Shown here: positions 44,270-52,727 of the stretch, piece after piece
Position numbering within the stretch: the first letter of the stretch is position 1
Layout of the letters: every line of letters begins with the position of its first letter
Source: Persephonella sp. IF05-L8
GTDB taxonomy: Bacteria; Aquificota; Aquificia; Aquificales; Hydrogenothermaceae
Direction of reading: 5' to 3'
NCBI RefSeq assembly: GCF_000703045.1
Contig: NZ_JNLJ01000001.1
Span: 773,501-837,500, forward strand
Length of the DNA stretch: 64,000 nucleotides
Notes under the pieces: generated by a model
Databases searched by the model: none
Told to the model about the DNA's origin: nothing
What the model saw: only the letters and a program-made list of their open reading frames with translations
Program-made: the position numbers and the translations under genes

Positions 44270-45270
44270 CTTTTCTCCTTTAAATATTGGAATATTTGTA
44301 TTCTTTTGTTTAACGAATCAACTACAAAAATTCTGTCTTTATCATCAACATAAAGTCCTGCAGGTAGCAGGAATTTTGCAGGTTCGGTACCGGCTTCTCC
44401 TATATAGTAGAGAACTTCTCCCTCTATATTGAATACTTGTATATTATTAAATGCAGCATCCACTACATAGATATTTCCATCACTATCTACGCCAATTCCT
44501 TTTGGTCTGGAAAATCTTCCTGGTATGTTTCCATTCCCTCCTATTGTTAGGATATGCTCAAAATCCTTATTGAAAACCTGAACCCTGAACATCTGTGTGT
44601 CTGTAATATAAATATAACTATTGTTCCGATTAATAGCTATATTTGTGGGGAAATTAAACTCCCCATCTTTATCTCCTCTTTTTCCGAAGCTTCCTATAAA
44701 ATTTCCGTTAAAATCATATACTTTAACTTTATGACCAAAGGTATCAACTATATAAACTCTCTCTAATCTATCATCAACAGCAATACCTACAGGTTTTTTG
44801 AATTCCCCTCTCTTTCCTACTGCAAATACAAGTTTTCCATCTTTGTTAAAACCAAAAACTTTTTTAAGTTTGGCATCAGATACAAATAAAACATTTAATT
44901 TTTTTGAATAAGCCAGACACATAGGAAGTGAAAGTCTTATAGGAAAATTCAAAGTTTTAAGGCTTTTTGTAAGAAGGTTATAAGAAAGAACTATTCCATG
45001 GGTAGTGTCTGTAAAAAAAACAAAATCTTTTACAGATATAACTCCATATATCTTTCCAACAAAATCCATCTGTTCAAAGGTATCATCTTTACCTATGAGA
45101 AATTCCAGAAAACCTCCTTCTTTTTCTTGAATTTCCGGTGGTATCTGACCCAGATATTTTATTTTAGGTTTAATTCCGTCCTTAGGCTCTGGGAACAGAA
45201 GTTCTTTCCCTTTTGCTGTATAGAATAAACTTATTAATAGAAGCAGTAATAATGTTTTCTTATATAGCAT
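44266..45270 (-). CDS. NHL-repeat beta-propeller protein, exported
   Basis: 334 aa with an N-terminal signal (LLLLLLISLFYTAKG) and about six NHL blades, including PVGIAVDDRLERVYIVDT, PTNIAINRNNSYIYITDT, PKGIGVDSDGNIYVVDAAFN and PAGLYVDDKDRIFVVDSLN. The last two blades are nearly identical in sequence to those of the 45904-47025 protein, so the two arose by duplication. No haem motif. Overlaps the cytochrome gene upstream by 11 bases and the isomerase gene by four. Confidence 0.9.
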   Translation of the reverse strand: MLYKKTLLLLLLISLFYTAKGKELLFPEPKDGIKPKIKYLGQIPPEIQEKEGGFLEFLIGKDDTFEQMDFVGKIYGVISVKDFVFFTDTTHGIVLSYNLLTKSLKTLNFPIRLSLPMCLAYSKKLNVLFVSDAKLKKVFGFNKDGKLVFAVGKRGEFKKPVGIAVDDRLERVYIVDTFGHKVKVYDFNGNFIGSFGKRGDKDGEFNFPTNIAINRNNSYIYITDTQMFRVQVFNKDFEHILTIGGNGNIPGRFSRPKGIGVDSDGNIYVVDAAFNNIQVFNIEGEVLYYIGEAGTEPAKFLLPAGLYVDDKDRIFVVDSLNKRIQIFQYLKEKR

Positions 45271-45901
45271 GACAGCCTCTACAAAGCCTACTTCCCTTAT
45301 TAGTTGTTCTTAAAAACAAGGGATTAGGAGAATGTGGGTCATGACAGCTTGCGCACTGTATTCTATCGTTATAATCCTTAACCAAATCATATACAAAATG
45401 TTTTTTTCCTTCCCATCCAATTAGAGGACTATCCAAAGACTTTAAATGGTCTACGTTCTGTTTATATATGATAAATACGGGATGGCTATGAACACTGGCT
45501 CCATTATCAGATTTTCCAAAAACTATATTGGGAGCGTTTGCACCATCATGACAGCTAAGACATAACATAGATGAAGGAGATATATTCCTAAATAGAGTTC
45601 CATTTTTCGCCTGAGCATAAACAGGGAATTTCTCAACGGTTTTTTGAGGGTCCCATTTATATTCTACTCCTATAAAGGATACGTTAATGTTTTGAGTGTG
45701 ACACCATGCACAAAGAGAAAGCGGGTAGTCTTCCATTATGTTTGGATTAAGAACCCTACCATCAAACTCTGCAAGATTGTGTTTTGTGCTTCTAATCCCT
45801 TTCTCGTACTCAGCATTTTCACTAAAAGGTAATTCAGGAAAATCAACAGCGTATATTAACCCATTTAAGAAAACAAAGAAAAGAATATAAAAAGGAAGCA
45901 T
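45260..45901 (-). CDS. Tetraheme cytochrome c, divergent member of the OmcE-like set
   Basis: 213 aa with a signal peptide and four haem motifs (CAWCH, CLSCH, CASCH, CRGCH). The layout TKHNLA...CAWCH...CLSCHDG...SHPV...CASCHDPH...LCRGCH follows the other tetraheme cytochromes, but the histidine just after haem 1 (TPH in the paralogues) is replaced (TQN), and extra histidines occur (VHSHP, DHLK, KHF). One haem therefore has a different distal ligand or an open site. It lies between two NHL genes, with a 2-base gap and an 11-base overlap. Confidence 0.9.
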   Translation of the reverse strand: MLPFYILFFVFLNGLIYAVDFPELPFSENAEYEKGIRSTKHNLAEFDGRVLNPNIMEDYPLSLCAWCHTQNINVSFIGVEYKWDPQKTVEKFPVYAQAKNGTLFRNISPSSMLCLSCHDGANAPNIVFGKSDNGASVHSHPVFIIYKQNVDHLKSLDSPLIGWEGKKHFVYDLVKDYNDRIQCASCHDPHSPNPLFLRTTNKGSRLCRGCHAI

Positions 45902-45903
45902 TT

Positions 45904-47025
45904 TTACTGTTCCTTAGTTTTAGTCTTGTTAAGAAACTCCGGTTTATAAAGCTTTAATTCTTTGTATTTTTCAGGATATTTTTTCTTCCATGCTTCACTA
46001 ATATACTGAAATACCTGAATTCTTCTGTTCATAGAATCAGCCACATAAATTCTATCGGCTCTATCAATATAAAGTCCTGCAGGGAGATTAAACTCTCCTG
46101 GTCCAGAGCCAAATTTACCTATGAATAATAAGAGATTTCCTTTGTCGTCAAAAATCTGAATATTATTAAATGCAGCATCTACCACATATATATGTCCCTC
46201 ACTATCTATACCAATGCCTTTAGGTCTTGAAAATGTTCCAGGGACAATTCCCAATCGTCCAAATGTTCTTAAGAAATTACCATCTTTATCAAATATTTGA
46301 ACTCTAAAGTTCATAGTATCAACTACTGCTATATTACCATTTCTTCGGTCTATAGCAATATTTGTGGGAAAATTAAATTCTCCATCTCCTTTTCCTCTTT
46401 TTCCAAAAGCAAAGAGAAACTTTCCATCTTTTATGGAGTAAACTTTTACGTTGTGGTCAAGAACATCAACTATATAAATACGCTGATTTTTTTCGTTTAA
46501 AGTTATACCGGCAGGTCTTAAAAGTTTTCCTGGTCCCTCTGTTTCTCCTATAGCAGTAAGTAATTTACCTTTAAAATCGTAAACAAATACCCTCTGATTT
46601 TTTGCATCAGCTACATAAACTCTACCTTTTTTGTCTATATCTATACCAACAGGTATTCTTAATTTTCCCATAGGCTTGTCGCCTATGAAAGATATTTTTT
46701 TGTTTTTAGGGTCAATAACAAAGACTACTGCAGCCACAGTATCCCCAGCAAATATTTTTCCAAACCTGGCTGCTACACCGTAAGGCTTTATAAGATTTCG
46801 GGATATTTCATTATCCGGTTCGCCAAGCAGAACATCAAGTGCACTTTTACCTTTAAAGTCAGACTCACCGTGATAGCTTCCCAGGTATAGTATTCTGGGT
46901 TCTTCAGGTGGAGGAGGCCAGAACACCTTCTCTATTTTTGCAGGCTTCTTAGCCCCTCCACATGAGTAAATAATAATTCCTATAAAAAATAAGCCTATAG
47001 TCTTAAGTATTACTTGGCGTGACAT
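45904..47025 (-). CDS. NHL-repeat lipoprotein
   Basis: 373 aa from ATG 47025 (the in-frame TTG 47034 is less likely). The signal ends in a lipobox-like IIYSC-GG, so it is probably lipid-anchored. Mature sequence begins with VFWPPPPEEPRILYLG, then six NHL blades (GVAARFGKIFAGDT, GIDIDKKGRVYVADAKN, PTNIAIDRRNGNIAVVDT, PKGIGIDSEGHIYVVDAAFN, PAGLYIDRADRIYVADSMN). It overlaps the stop of the first tetraheme gene by 16 bases. Anchored at a membrane surface, it could hold or guide the cytochrome encoded just before it. Confidence 0.9.
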   Translation of the reverse strand: MSRQVILKTIGLFFIGIIIYSCGGAKKPAKIEKVFWPPPPEEPRILYLGSYHGESDFKGKSALDVLLGEPDNEISRNLIKPYGVAARFGKIFAGDTVAAVVFVIDPKNKKISFIGDKPMGKLRIPVGIDIDKKGRVYVADAKNQRVFVYDFKGKLLTAIGETEGPGKLLRPAGITLNEKNQRIYIVDVLDHNVKVYSIKDGKFLFAFGKRGKGDGEFNFPTNIAIDRRNGNIAVVDTMNFRVQIFDKDGNFLRTFGRLGIVPGTFSRPKGIGIDSEGHIYVVDAAFNNIQIFDDKGNLLLFIGKFGSGPGEFNLPAGLYIDRADRIYVADSMNRRIQVFQYISEAWKKKYPEKYKELKLYKPEFLNKTKTKEQ

Positions 47026-47720
47026 GTCGTACAAAGCTGGCTATTAGTGTTAGGAGCTCTCAGGAATGCATCATTTTCACCTTTATGAGGGTCGTGACAG
47101 GAAACACATTCAACTTTATTGTTTCTGAGAAGACTTGCTATTGTTTTGTTACTATCCCATGGAAGAGGTTCTGTTGTAGGTCTTAAGCTTGCTACTCCTT
47201 CAGTATATACTACACCAACAGGGTGGTCGTTTCTAAGGTCTGTTCCTATGTATCCTCTACTATCAGTTGGCATGGTAGCTGCAGTACCAGTTGGTATGGT
47301 AGATACTCCTCCATCCAATGTGAACGCAACAAGTTGTGGATTTGTAAATCCTCCACCAGGCATGTTGATTATAGAGTTAATCGCGTTAACACCGTCATGA
47401 CAGGAAAGACATGCCATAGAGACATCTCCTGGTTGGCCAACAGTTGTTCCAGCTGTTGTTTGTCCTCCACCGTATACCTGGTAAGTTGTGGTTGTAGTGA
47501 TTTGTTTGTTCCATAGAGGTGCTCCAACAAAATCAGTATTAGAACCGTGAGGAGTATGACAGAACACACAGATTTCACCATTCACATCATTTGGGTCAGC
47601 AGCTCTAATTTTGTTGTTAGGGTCTGCCAGGTCGTGTGCTGAGCCATCAATTACTGCCATTGATGAAGCTGTCAGAAGCCCGACAGAAGCAATGATGCCG
47701 GCCAAAATTAATCTCTTCAT
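47010..47720 (-). CDS. OmcE/OmcS-like tetraheme cytochrome c, first gene of the ten-gene operon
   Basis: 236 aa with a signal peptide (LTASSMA) and CVFCH, CLSCH, CVSCH, CTTCH. As in its paralogue at 36314-37033, there are exactly eight histidines: four in motifs and four distal (AHDL, TPHG, DHPV, DPHK). Long stretches match the paralogue (GAPLWNK, YQVYGGGQTTAGT, VGQPGD, DHPVGVVYTEG). High Thr/Gly/Asn content suits a secreted structural protein. It has its own promoter (47816-47844) and heads the operon, so it is probably the most abundant product. Filament formation is inferred, not seen. Confidence 0.92.
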   Translation of the reverse strand: MKRLILAGIIASVGLLTASSMAVIDGSAHDLADPNNKIRAADPNDVNGEICVFCHTPHGSNTDFVGAPLWNKQITTTTTYQVYGGGQTTAGTTVGQPGDVSMACLSCHDGVNAINSIINMPGGGFTNPQLVAFTLDGGVSTIPTGTAATMPTDSRGYIGTDLRNDHPVGVVYTEGVASLRPTTEPLPWDSNKTIASLLRNNKVECVSCHDPHKGENDAFLRAPNTNSQLCTTCHAK

Positions 47721-47815
47721 CTCAAATACCTCCCTAAGTCATTATATATTCTAATCTTTATCTTCCCCTTCTTCCATATTCAGTTTTGCATTTCTGTCTT
47801 CCTGATGTTAATAAT

Positions 47816-47844
47816 AATAATAACTACTAAATATAGCTTGTCAA
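47816..47844 (-). promoter_or_regulatory. Promoter for the leftward ten-gene operon
   Basis: On the minus strand a consensus TTGACA (47844-47839) is followed by a TTATTATTA tract giving acceptable -10 hexamers at 17-19 bases. About 95 bases upstream of the tetraheme ATG. Confidence 0.5.
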
Positions 47845-47929
47845 GTGTATTGATATTTTATATCTTTCTATAGTATATAGTATTTATATGATAAATGTAA
47901 AGCATATATTTAATTATAAAAACTACATT

Positions 47930-47953
47930 ATTCATTGACCTATGTCAATGAAT
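47930..47953. promoter_or_regulatory. FNR/CRP-type palindromic operator
   Basis: ATTCATTGAC-CTAT-GTCAATGAAT is a perfect 10-bp inverted repeat. Its core TTGAC-N4-GTCAA fits the 14-bp FNR/DNR/CRP-family site (TTGA-N6-TCAA). It lies 43 bases before the ATG at 47997 and about 86 bases upstream of the leftward -35, so it could control one or both operons, for example by oxygen, NO or another signal. Confidence 0.65.
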
Positions 47954-47996
47954 AAATAAAAGAAAAAATTTTAATAATACAAGGAGTGGCAGCAGA

Positions 47997-49187
47997 ATGA
48001 ATACGAAGAAAAAATCCCCTGTAATTGTACTATTCATTTTACTTGTATTTTTTTCTTCATCTGCGCAGGAGGGGAAGGAGGTAAAGGTGAAAAAAGAGGA
48101 AAAACCACCTATAGTTCCAAATATGAAAGTTCAACACCTTCCCTTTAAAATCGGACAGTGCGAGATATGTCATACCGAGAAAGACGGGAATAAATACGCC
48201 TTAAAACAGGAACCTCCAGAGCTGTGTTATATGTGTCACGAAAGAAAGGACACAAAAAGTAGAGTTCATGGTCCGATAGCTGCTGGAATGTGTACTGCAT
48301 GTCATGACCCACACCAGTCTAATACAATGAGAATGCTAAAAGCAAACTCTGTTAATGAATTGTGTTTTATGTGTCATCAAGATAAAAAACAGCAGTTTAC
48401 CTCTAAACCTTATATGCATCCACCTGTAAAAGATCAGTGTATTAATTGTCATGACCCACATCAAGGAGATCATAGATATCGGCTTTTTGCCGATAGAAGG
48501 TTTGAACTTTGTGTTTCATGCCATACAGATAAAAAAGAATGGGTAGAAAGGGTGAGAAATAAACATGGAGCAGTATTTATAAATGACAGATGTCTTAACT
48601 GTCATGACCCACATTCCTCAGAAAATGAAAAGTTTCTCAGAAAACCAACATCTATGGATGTTTGCTTAACCTGTCACAACAAGGAGTTAAAAAGGGAAGA
48701 AGATGGAGCAATCCTTATGAATATGAAAAAGCATCTTGATGAAAATCCTGACTGGCACGGTCCTATACAGTGGGGAGACTGTGCAATGTGCCACAACCCA
48801 CATGGCTCAGACAACTTTAGAATGCTTAAACTACCGTTCCCAGAAACGTTTTACGCAAGTTTTAATATAAACCAATATATATGTTTTATGTGCCATGAGA
48901 CAGAAAAATTTACAGAACCTTTAACAAAAACAGCAACAAACTTTAGAAATGGGGAGGTAAACCTCCATTACGTACATGTTAATAGTAAAAAAGGAAGGAC
49001 ATGTAGAGCTTGCCATGACTGGCACGCAACAAAAGATACACCACACCATATAAGAAAATATATGAAGTTTGGAAAAATAAAAGCACCTCTTAGATATATA
49101 CCTACAAAAACAGGTGGTTCCTGTGCACCTATGTGCCACCCCAGAAGACATTATGATAGGGAAAATCCTGTTATAAATAAACGATAA
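47997..49187 (+). CDS. Exported 12-heme cytochrome c with doubled CxxCH motifs
   Basis: 396 aa with a signal peptide (LFILLVFFSSSAQ). Eleven CxxCH motifs (CEICH, CYMCH, CTACH, CFMCH, CINCH, CVSCH, CLNCH, CLTCH, CAMCH, CFMCH, CRACH) and a final CX3CH (CAPMCH). Most occur in pairs of the doubled-CxxCH type with a following DPH or NPH that supplies a distal ligand. The C-terminal block TKTGGSCAPMCHPRRHYDR is shared with the 49926-51554 protein. First gene of the rightward operon, AAGGAG before ATG. Probably periplasmic, carrying electrons from the NapC-like protein outward. Confidence 0.9.
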   Translation: MNTKKKSPVIVLFILLVFFSSSAQEGKEVKVKKEEKPPIVPNMKVQHLPFKIGQCEICHTEKDGNKYALKQEPPELCYMCHERKDTKSRVHGPIAAGMCTACHDPHQSNTMRMLKANSVNELCFMCHQDKKQQFTSKPYMHPPVKDQCINCHDPHQGDHRYRLFADRRFELCVSCHTDKKEWVERVRNKHGAVFINDRCLNCHDPHSSENEKFLRKPTSMDVCLTCHNKELKREEDGAILMNMKKHLDENPDWHGPIQWGDCAMCHNPHGSDNFRMLKLPFPETFYASFNINQYICFMCHETEKFTEPLTKTATNFRNGEVNLHYVHVNSKKGRTCRACHDWHATKDTPHHIRKYMKFGKIKAPLRYIPTKTGGSCAPMCHPRRHYDRENPVINKR

Positions 49188-49203
49188 AATTGAGGAATAA
49201 AGG

Positions 49204-49920
49204 ATGGAACAAGAGAAGAAAAAGGAAGAAAAAAAGTCAGAAACAATAGAAAAGAATAGCAAGAAGAAAAAATTTATCCTGATAGGAGGGGGGCTCTTAG
49301 GGGTCGGCATTATTGTCGGCCTCATTATTTCATATATTACTGTTGAGGCTGTTAAGCTGACTGGAGGTGCCCAATTTTGCAAATCCTGTCATGTCATGGT
49401 TCCTATGTATAAAGCTTACTCACAGGATGTTCATGGAGGTTGGGGATATAGTGGGTTTGTTGCCCACTGTACTGATTGCCACTTAGACCATAGTTCAACA
49501 ATAAAATATCTTATGAATAAAGTTCAAGTAGGTTTACATGACTTTAAAGTTTATGTTTTTATGGACCCAGATGCTATTAACTGGCATGAAAAGAGAGAAC
49601 ATAGAAGGCATTTTGTCTATGACAGTGGATGTCTTCATTGTCATGAAAATCTTCTGGCAGCAACAATGAATAAAAGGAGGGCATTTATAGCTCATAAAGC
49701 CTATTTTTCTGGAAAATTGATTGTCAAGATAGGTGACCACAAAGATAAGGCCCATTGCGTTGACTGTCATAAACACGTAGGACATAAAGATTTAGGTAAA
49801 TATCTTCCTCCTCCTCCAGAGGAAGAAAAACTAATAGAAGAGTCAGAAAAGCTAATAGAAGAGTCAGTTAAGATACTGGAAGAAAAAGAAAAGAAAAAAA
49901 CTAAAGAAGAAAAACATTAG
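49204..49920 (+). CDS. NapC/NirT-type membrane-anchored tetraheme cytochrome c
   Basis: 238 aa: a very charged cytosolic N-terminus, one membrane helix (about 24-46), then a periplasmic domain with CKSCH (about residue 59), CTDCH, CLHCH and CVDCH, and a Glu/Lys-rich tail. The sequence around haem 1 (FCKSCHVMVPMYKAYSQDVHGG) is the NapC/NirT/NrfH pattern. Such proteins oxidise menaquinol and pass electrons to periplasmic partners, which makes this the likely entry point for the cytochrome island; MqnC in this window fits menaquinone use. The acidic tail of about 35 residues is unusual and may dock basic cytochromes. Confidence 0.92.
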   Translation: MEQEKKKEEKKSETIEKNSKKKKFILIGGGLLGVGIIVGLIISYITVEAVKLTGGAQFCKSCHVMVPMYKAYSQDVHGGWGYSGFVAHCTDCHLDHSSTIKYLMNKVQVGLHDFKVYVFMDPDAINWHEKREHRRHFVYDSGCLHCHENLLAATMNKRRAFIAHKAYFSGKLIVKIGDHKDKAHCVDCHKHVGHKDLGKYLPPPPEEEKLIEESEKLIEESVKILEEKEKKKTKEEKH

Positions 49921-49925
49921 AGAGT

Positions 49926-51554
49926 ATGAAAATGGAGAAGATAAAAAAAATTTTGGGGATGTTCAAGTTTTTAAAGAATAAGAAAGTAATACTGCTTCTA
50001 ATTATTTTAGGACTACTTCTCATTCTTCCGCCGCTTGGAATATATGCATGGAACAAAAGAATACCTCAAAAAACAGTATTAGTGTTAAAAAATATTGTTC
50101 ATAATGTATTTCTGGAAAAACATCAAGTAGGGGATATTTATGGTGTGGTGCATCTGGAAGAGATGAAAGAAATAGAATTATCAGAGTTGAAACTTCCACC
50201 TAAAGAGGAAGAAAAAGAAGAAATTAAAGAGGTTCACGAACTTGAAAAAGAAATTCAAGAACTGAAAAAAGAAGAAAAAACAGAAAAAACCCCTAAACCA
50301 AAACCTAAAAGAATTGTAGAACCTTTACCTCTTGAGGAATACCCAAAAGAATTTTTACCCTTAAAAAAGGTTCTTCACAGACCATTTAAACAGGGTGCCT
50401 GTGCAATATGTCACCAGGTGGATAATCATGGAAAAGTAATAAAGATAGGGAAAAAATATCCCTTAACCAGAGCAAGAGTAGATGAACTTTGTTATTCTTG
50501 CCACAAAGAAAGATACACTAAAAAATACGACCACAAACCTGTTAAAAAAGGCGAATGTCTCAAGTGTCACGACCCTCATCAGTCTAATACTGAAAAATTA
50601 CTTACAGCCAAGACAGTCCCTCAACTGTGTATAAAATGTCATTCCCCAGAAAACGGAAAGAAGCTTAGAATTAAGAAAGTAGTAAATATAAATGTAAAAT
50701 ACAAACATAAACCTGTAGATAAAGATTGTAGAAACTGTCATGACCCTCATACTTCGGATAATAAACACCTTCTTATTACATCTCTTGACTGGAAAATGGA
50801 TTTTTGTCTGGATTGCCATTCCAAAATAAAAGACCCAGAAAAAAGAAAGAAAATTGATATAACACCTCTTTTAAAAACTGCAAAATATAAACATGATGCA
50901 GTTTTTGATAAAGATGAATGTGCCAACTGTCATGAAATACATGGTTCTAATCACAGGATTATGCTAAAGAAACCTATGACTGAAGCCTGTTTATCCTGTC
51001 ATAATAAAGAGGTTAAACAGAAAGAAACAGGAGAAATACTTATGAATATGGAAAAACATTTAAAAGAAAATAAATACTGGCATAAACCTATAAAAGAGGT
51101 AGAGAAAAAGGGAGGCTGTGCTGCCTGTCATAATCCTCATGGTTCAAACTACCCCTATGCCCTTAAAAAGTTTTTCCCTAAAGATTTTTACCTTTCAGGA
51201 TTAAAAATAGGGGAAGTTATGTGTTTCTCCTGTCATAAGGAAAAGGAAAGATTTACCATGAAAGAAGTAACTTCAGATAAAATTACCAAATTTAGAAACG
51301 GAACAGAAAACCTTCATTGGAGGCACACACAAGGAGAAAAAGGTAGAACATGTATAGCATGTCATGACCCTCACGCTTCCCAATGGCCTAATATGATAGG
51401 AAAATATACAAATTTCAACGGAATATTATTCCCTATAAGATACAAAAAAACAAAAACTGGAGGTTCTTGTGCTCCTGCCTGTCATGACAAATTTGACTAC
51501 GATAGAATTCAGCCTGTGAAAAATACAGGTGAAATAAAAGAACAGTTCAAATAA
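49926..51554 (+). CDS. Membrane-anchored 12-heme cytochrome c
   Basis: 542 aa. An N-terminal basic segment and one uncleaved-looking helix (VILLLIILGLLLILPPLGIY, 21-40) are followed by a Glu/Lys coiled-coil-like spacer (about 78-125) and a Pro/Lys linker, then 11 CxxCH motifs (CAICH, CYSCH, CLKCH, CIKCH, CRNCH, CLDCH, CANCH, CLSCH, CAACH, CFSCH, CIACH) and a CX3CH (CAPACH). The haem part is a paralogue of the 47997-49187 protein. The long spacer could let the haem head reach across the periplasm. It follows the NapC-like gene by 5 bases. Confidence 0.9.
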   Translation: MKMEKIKKILGMFKFLKNKKVILLLIILGLLLILPPLGIYAWNKRIPQKTVLVLKNIVHNVFLEKHQVGDIYGVVHLEEMKEIELSELKLPPKEEEKEEIKEVHELEKEIQELKKEEKTEKTPKPKPKRIVEPLPLEEYPKEFLPLKKVLHRPFKQGACAICHQVDNHGKVIKIGKKYPLTRARVDELCYSCHKERYTKKYDHKPVKKGECLKCHDPHQSNTEKLLTAKTVPQLCIKCHSPENGKKLRIKKVVNINVKYKHKPVDKDCRNCHDPHTSDNKHLLITSLDWKMDFCLDCHSKIKDPEKRKKIDITPLLKTAKYKHDAVFDKDECANCHEIHGSNHRIMLKKPMTEACLSCHNKEVKQKETGEILMNMEKHLKENKYWHKPIKEVEKKGGCAACHNPHGSNYPYALKKFFPKDFYLSGLKIGEVMCFSCHKEKERFTMKEVTSDKITKFRNGTENLHWRHTQGEKGRTCIACHDPHASQWPNMIGKYTNFNGILFPIRYKKTKTGGSCAPACHDKFDYDRIQPVKNTGEIKEQFK

Positions 51555-51562
51555 GTGGAAAG

Positions 51563-52669
51563 ATGAAAATGAAAAATACAATAATACTACTTTTGATAGG
51601 GATATTTTTTTCTTTTTCAACTAAAGCTGAGCAGAAAGTTTACAGGCTTAACTTAAAAATTCCTGCTAATGAGCCTGTTGAAATAATTCAACCTGCTGCA
51701 AACTCTATACATTATGAGGATACAGCTGCATTAGTTCTTAAGATAGACCCTAAGAGAGTTGTTAAACTTGAAGTAATTACTTATTTTCAGGTTTTTCATC
51801 TTGACCCTGATGAAGAAGTAGTATACAAAAACAAAGCTCAAAAGAGAAAAAAGAAATTTGTCTTTAATATTAAAGAGGATAAGGTATATTACTGCAAAAG
51901 TATAGATTTGAGATATGGAAGAAACAAAATACAGGTCACAGCAACAACAAATAAAGGGAAAAAGATAAAAAAATTTGTAGAGGTGTATCTTGCTTCTCCC
52001 ATTCTAAGAGCCTATAAATATCCCCCTCCTAAATATAAGGAAATATTCTTCCATAAAGAGAAAAATGAAAAGGTATGTGCCGAATGCCATGATATGACTG
52101 TTAACGAGAAAAAAGGAGTTGCCTTTGAGGATGTTACAAAATCAAATTGTTATTTATGTCATAAAAAGCTTACTACAAGATATAAATATAATCATGCTCC
52201 TGCCAGAAACTGGCTCTGTGCAACAACCTGCCATACAGGGAAGACAGGGAGACTAAATAAAAGACTTGAAGGAAAATCAAAATTCATCTGGCCTGAGCCC
52301 CAAGGACCTGAATGCTATAAATGTCATAAAGAAAAGGAAAAAGAGTGGGATAATAAAAGATTTCATCATGACCCTGTTGTGGCAGGCATGTGTGATAAAT
52401 GCCACAACCCACATTCATCACCAAACAGATATTTCTTGAGAAAACCATCCTGGTATCTATGTACAACCTGCCATGAAGACAAAGTATTAAGAGGGCATGT
52501 TGTTTTTACATTTTTAGGTAAACCCCACCCTACAAAAGGATATAAAGATCCATCCAATCCTAAAAGAGAACTATCCTGTATAAGCTGTCATGAAGCCCAT
52601 AACTCAGACAACAATTTTATGCTTATCAAACCATTTAGCCAAATATGTAATATGTGTCATAAAAAATAA
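51563..52669 (+). CDS. Beta-sandwich/octaheme cytochrome c fusion
   Basis: 368 aa with a signal peptide (LLLIGIFFSFSTKA). Residues about 25-150 look like an Ig-like beta-sandwich without haem motifs (NKIQVTATTNKGKKIKKFVEVY at its end). The rest carries CAECH, CYLCH, CATTCH (CX3CH), CYKCH, CDKCH, CTTCH, CISCH and CNMCH, i.e. seven standard and one wider motif. The 52728-53702 protein has the same layout. The Ig-like part may attach it to another protein or surface. It is fourth in the operon, 8 bases after its neighbour. Confidence 0.88.
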   Translation: MKMKNTIILLLIGIFFSFSTKAEQKVYRLNLKIPANEPVEIIQPAANSIHYEDTAALVLKIDPKRVVKLEVITYFQVFHLDPDEEVVYKNKAQKRKKKFVFNIKEDKVYYCKSIDLRYGRNKIQVTATTNKGKKIKKFVEVYLASPILRAYKYPPPKYKEIFFHKEKNEKVCAECHDMTVNEKKGVAFEDVTKSNCYLCHKKLTTRYKYNHAPARNWLCATTCHTGKTGRLNKRLEGKSKFIWPEPQGPECYKCHKEKEKEWDNKRFHHDPVVAGMCDKCHNPHSSPNRYFLRKPSWYLCTTCHEDKVLRGHVVFTFLGKPHPTKGYKDPSNPKRELSCISCHEAHNSDNNFMLIKPFSQICNMCHKK

Positions 52670-52727
52670 TATTTATTGCTATAAAATATCTAAATATAGT
52701 TTAATATAATTTCCCTATGAAAGAGAT

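Noticed and set aside
47807-47824. TAATAATAATAA microsatellite-like tract
   Set aside because: Too short to call a repeat locus; it more likely serves as the -10 region of the leftward promoter.
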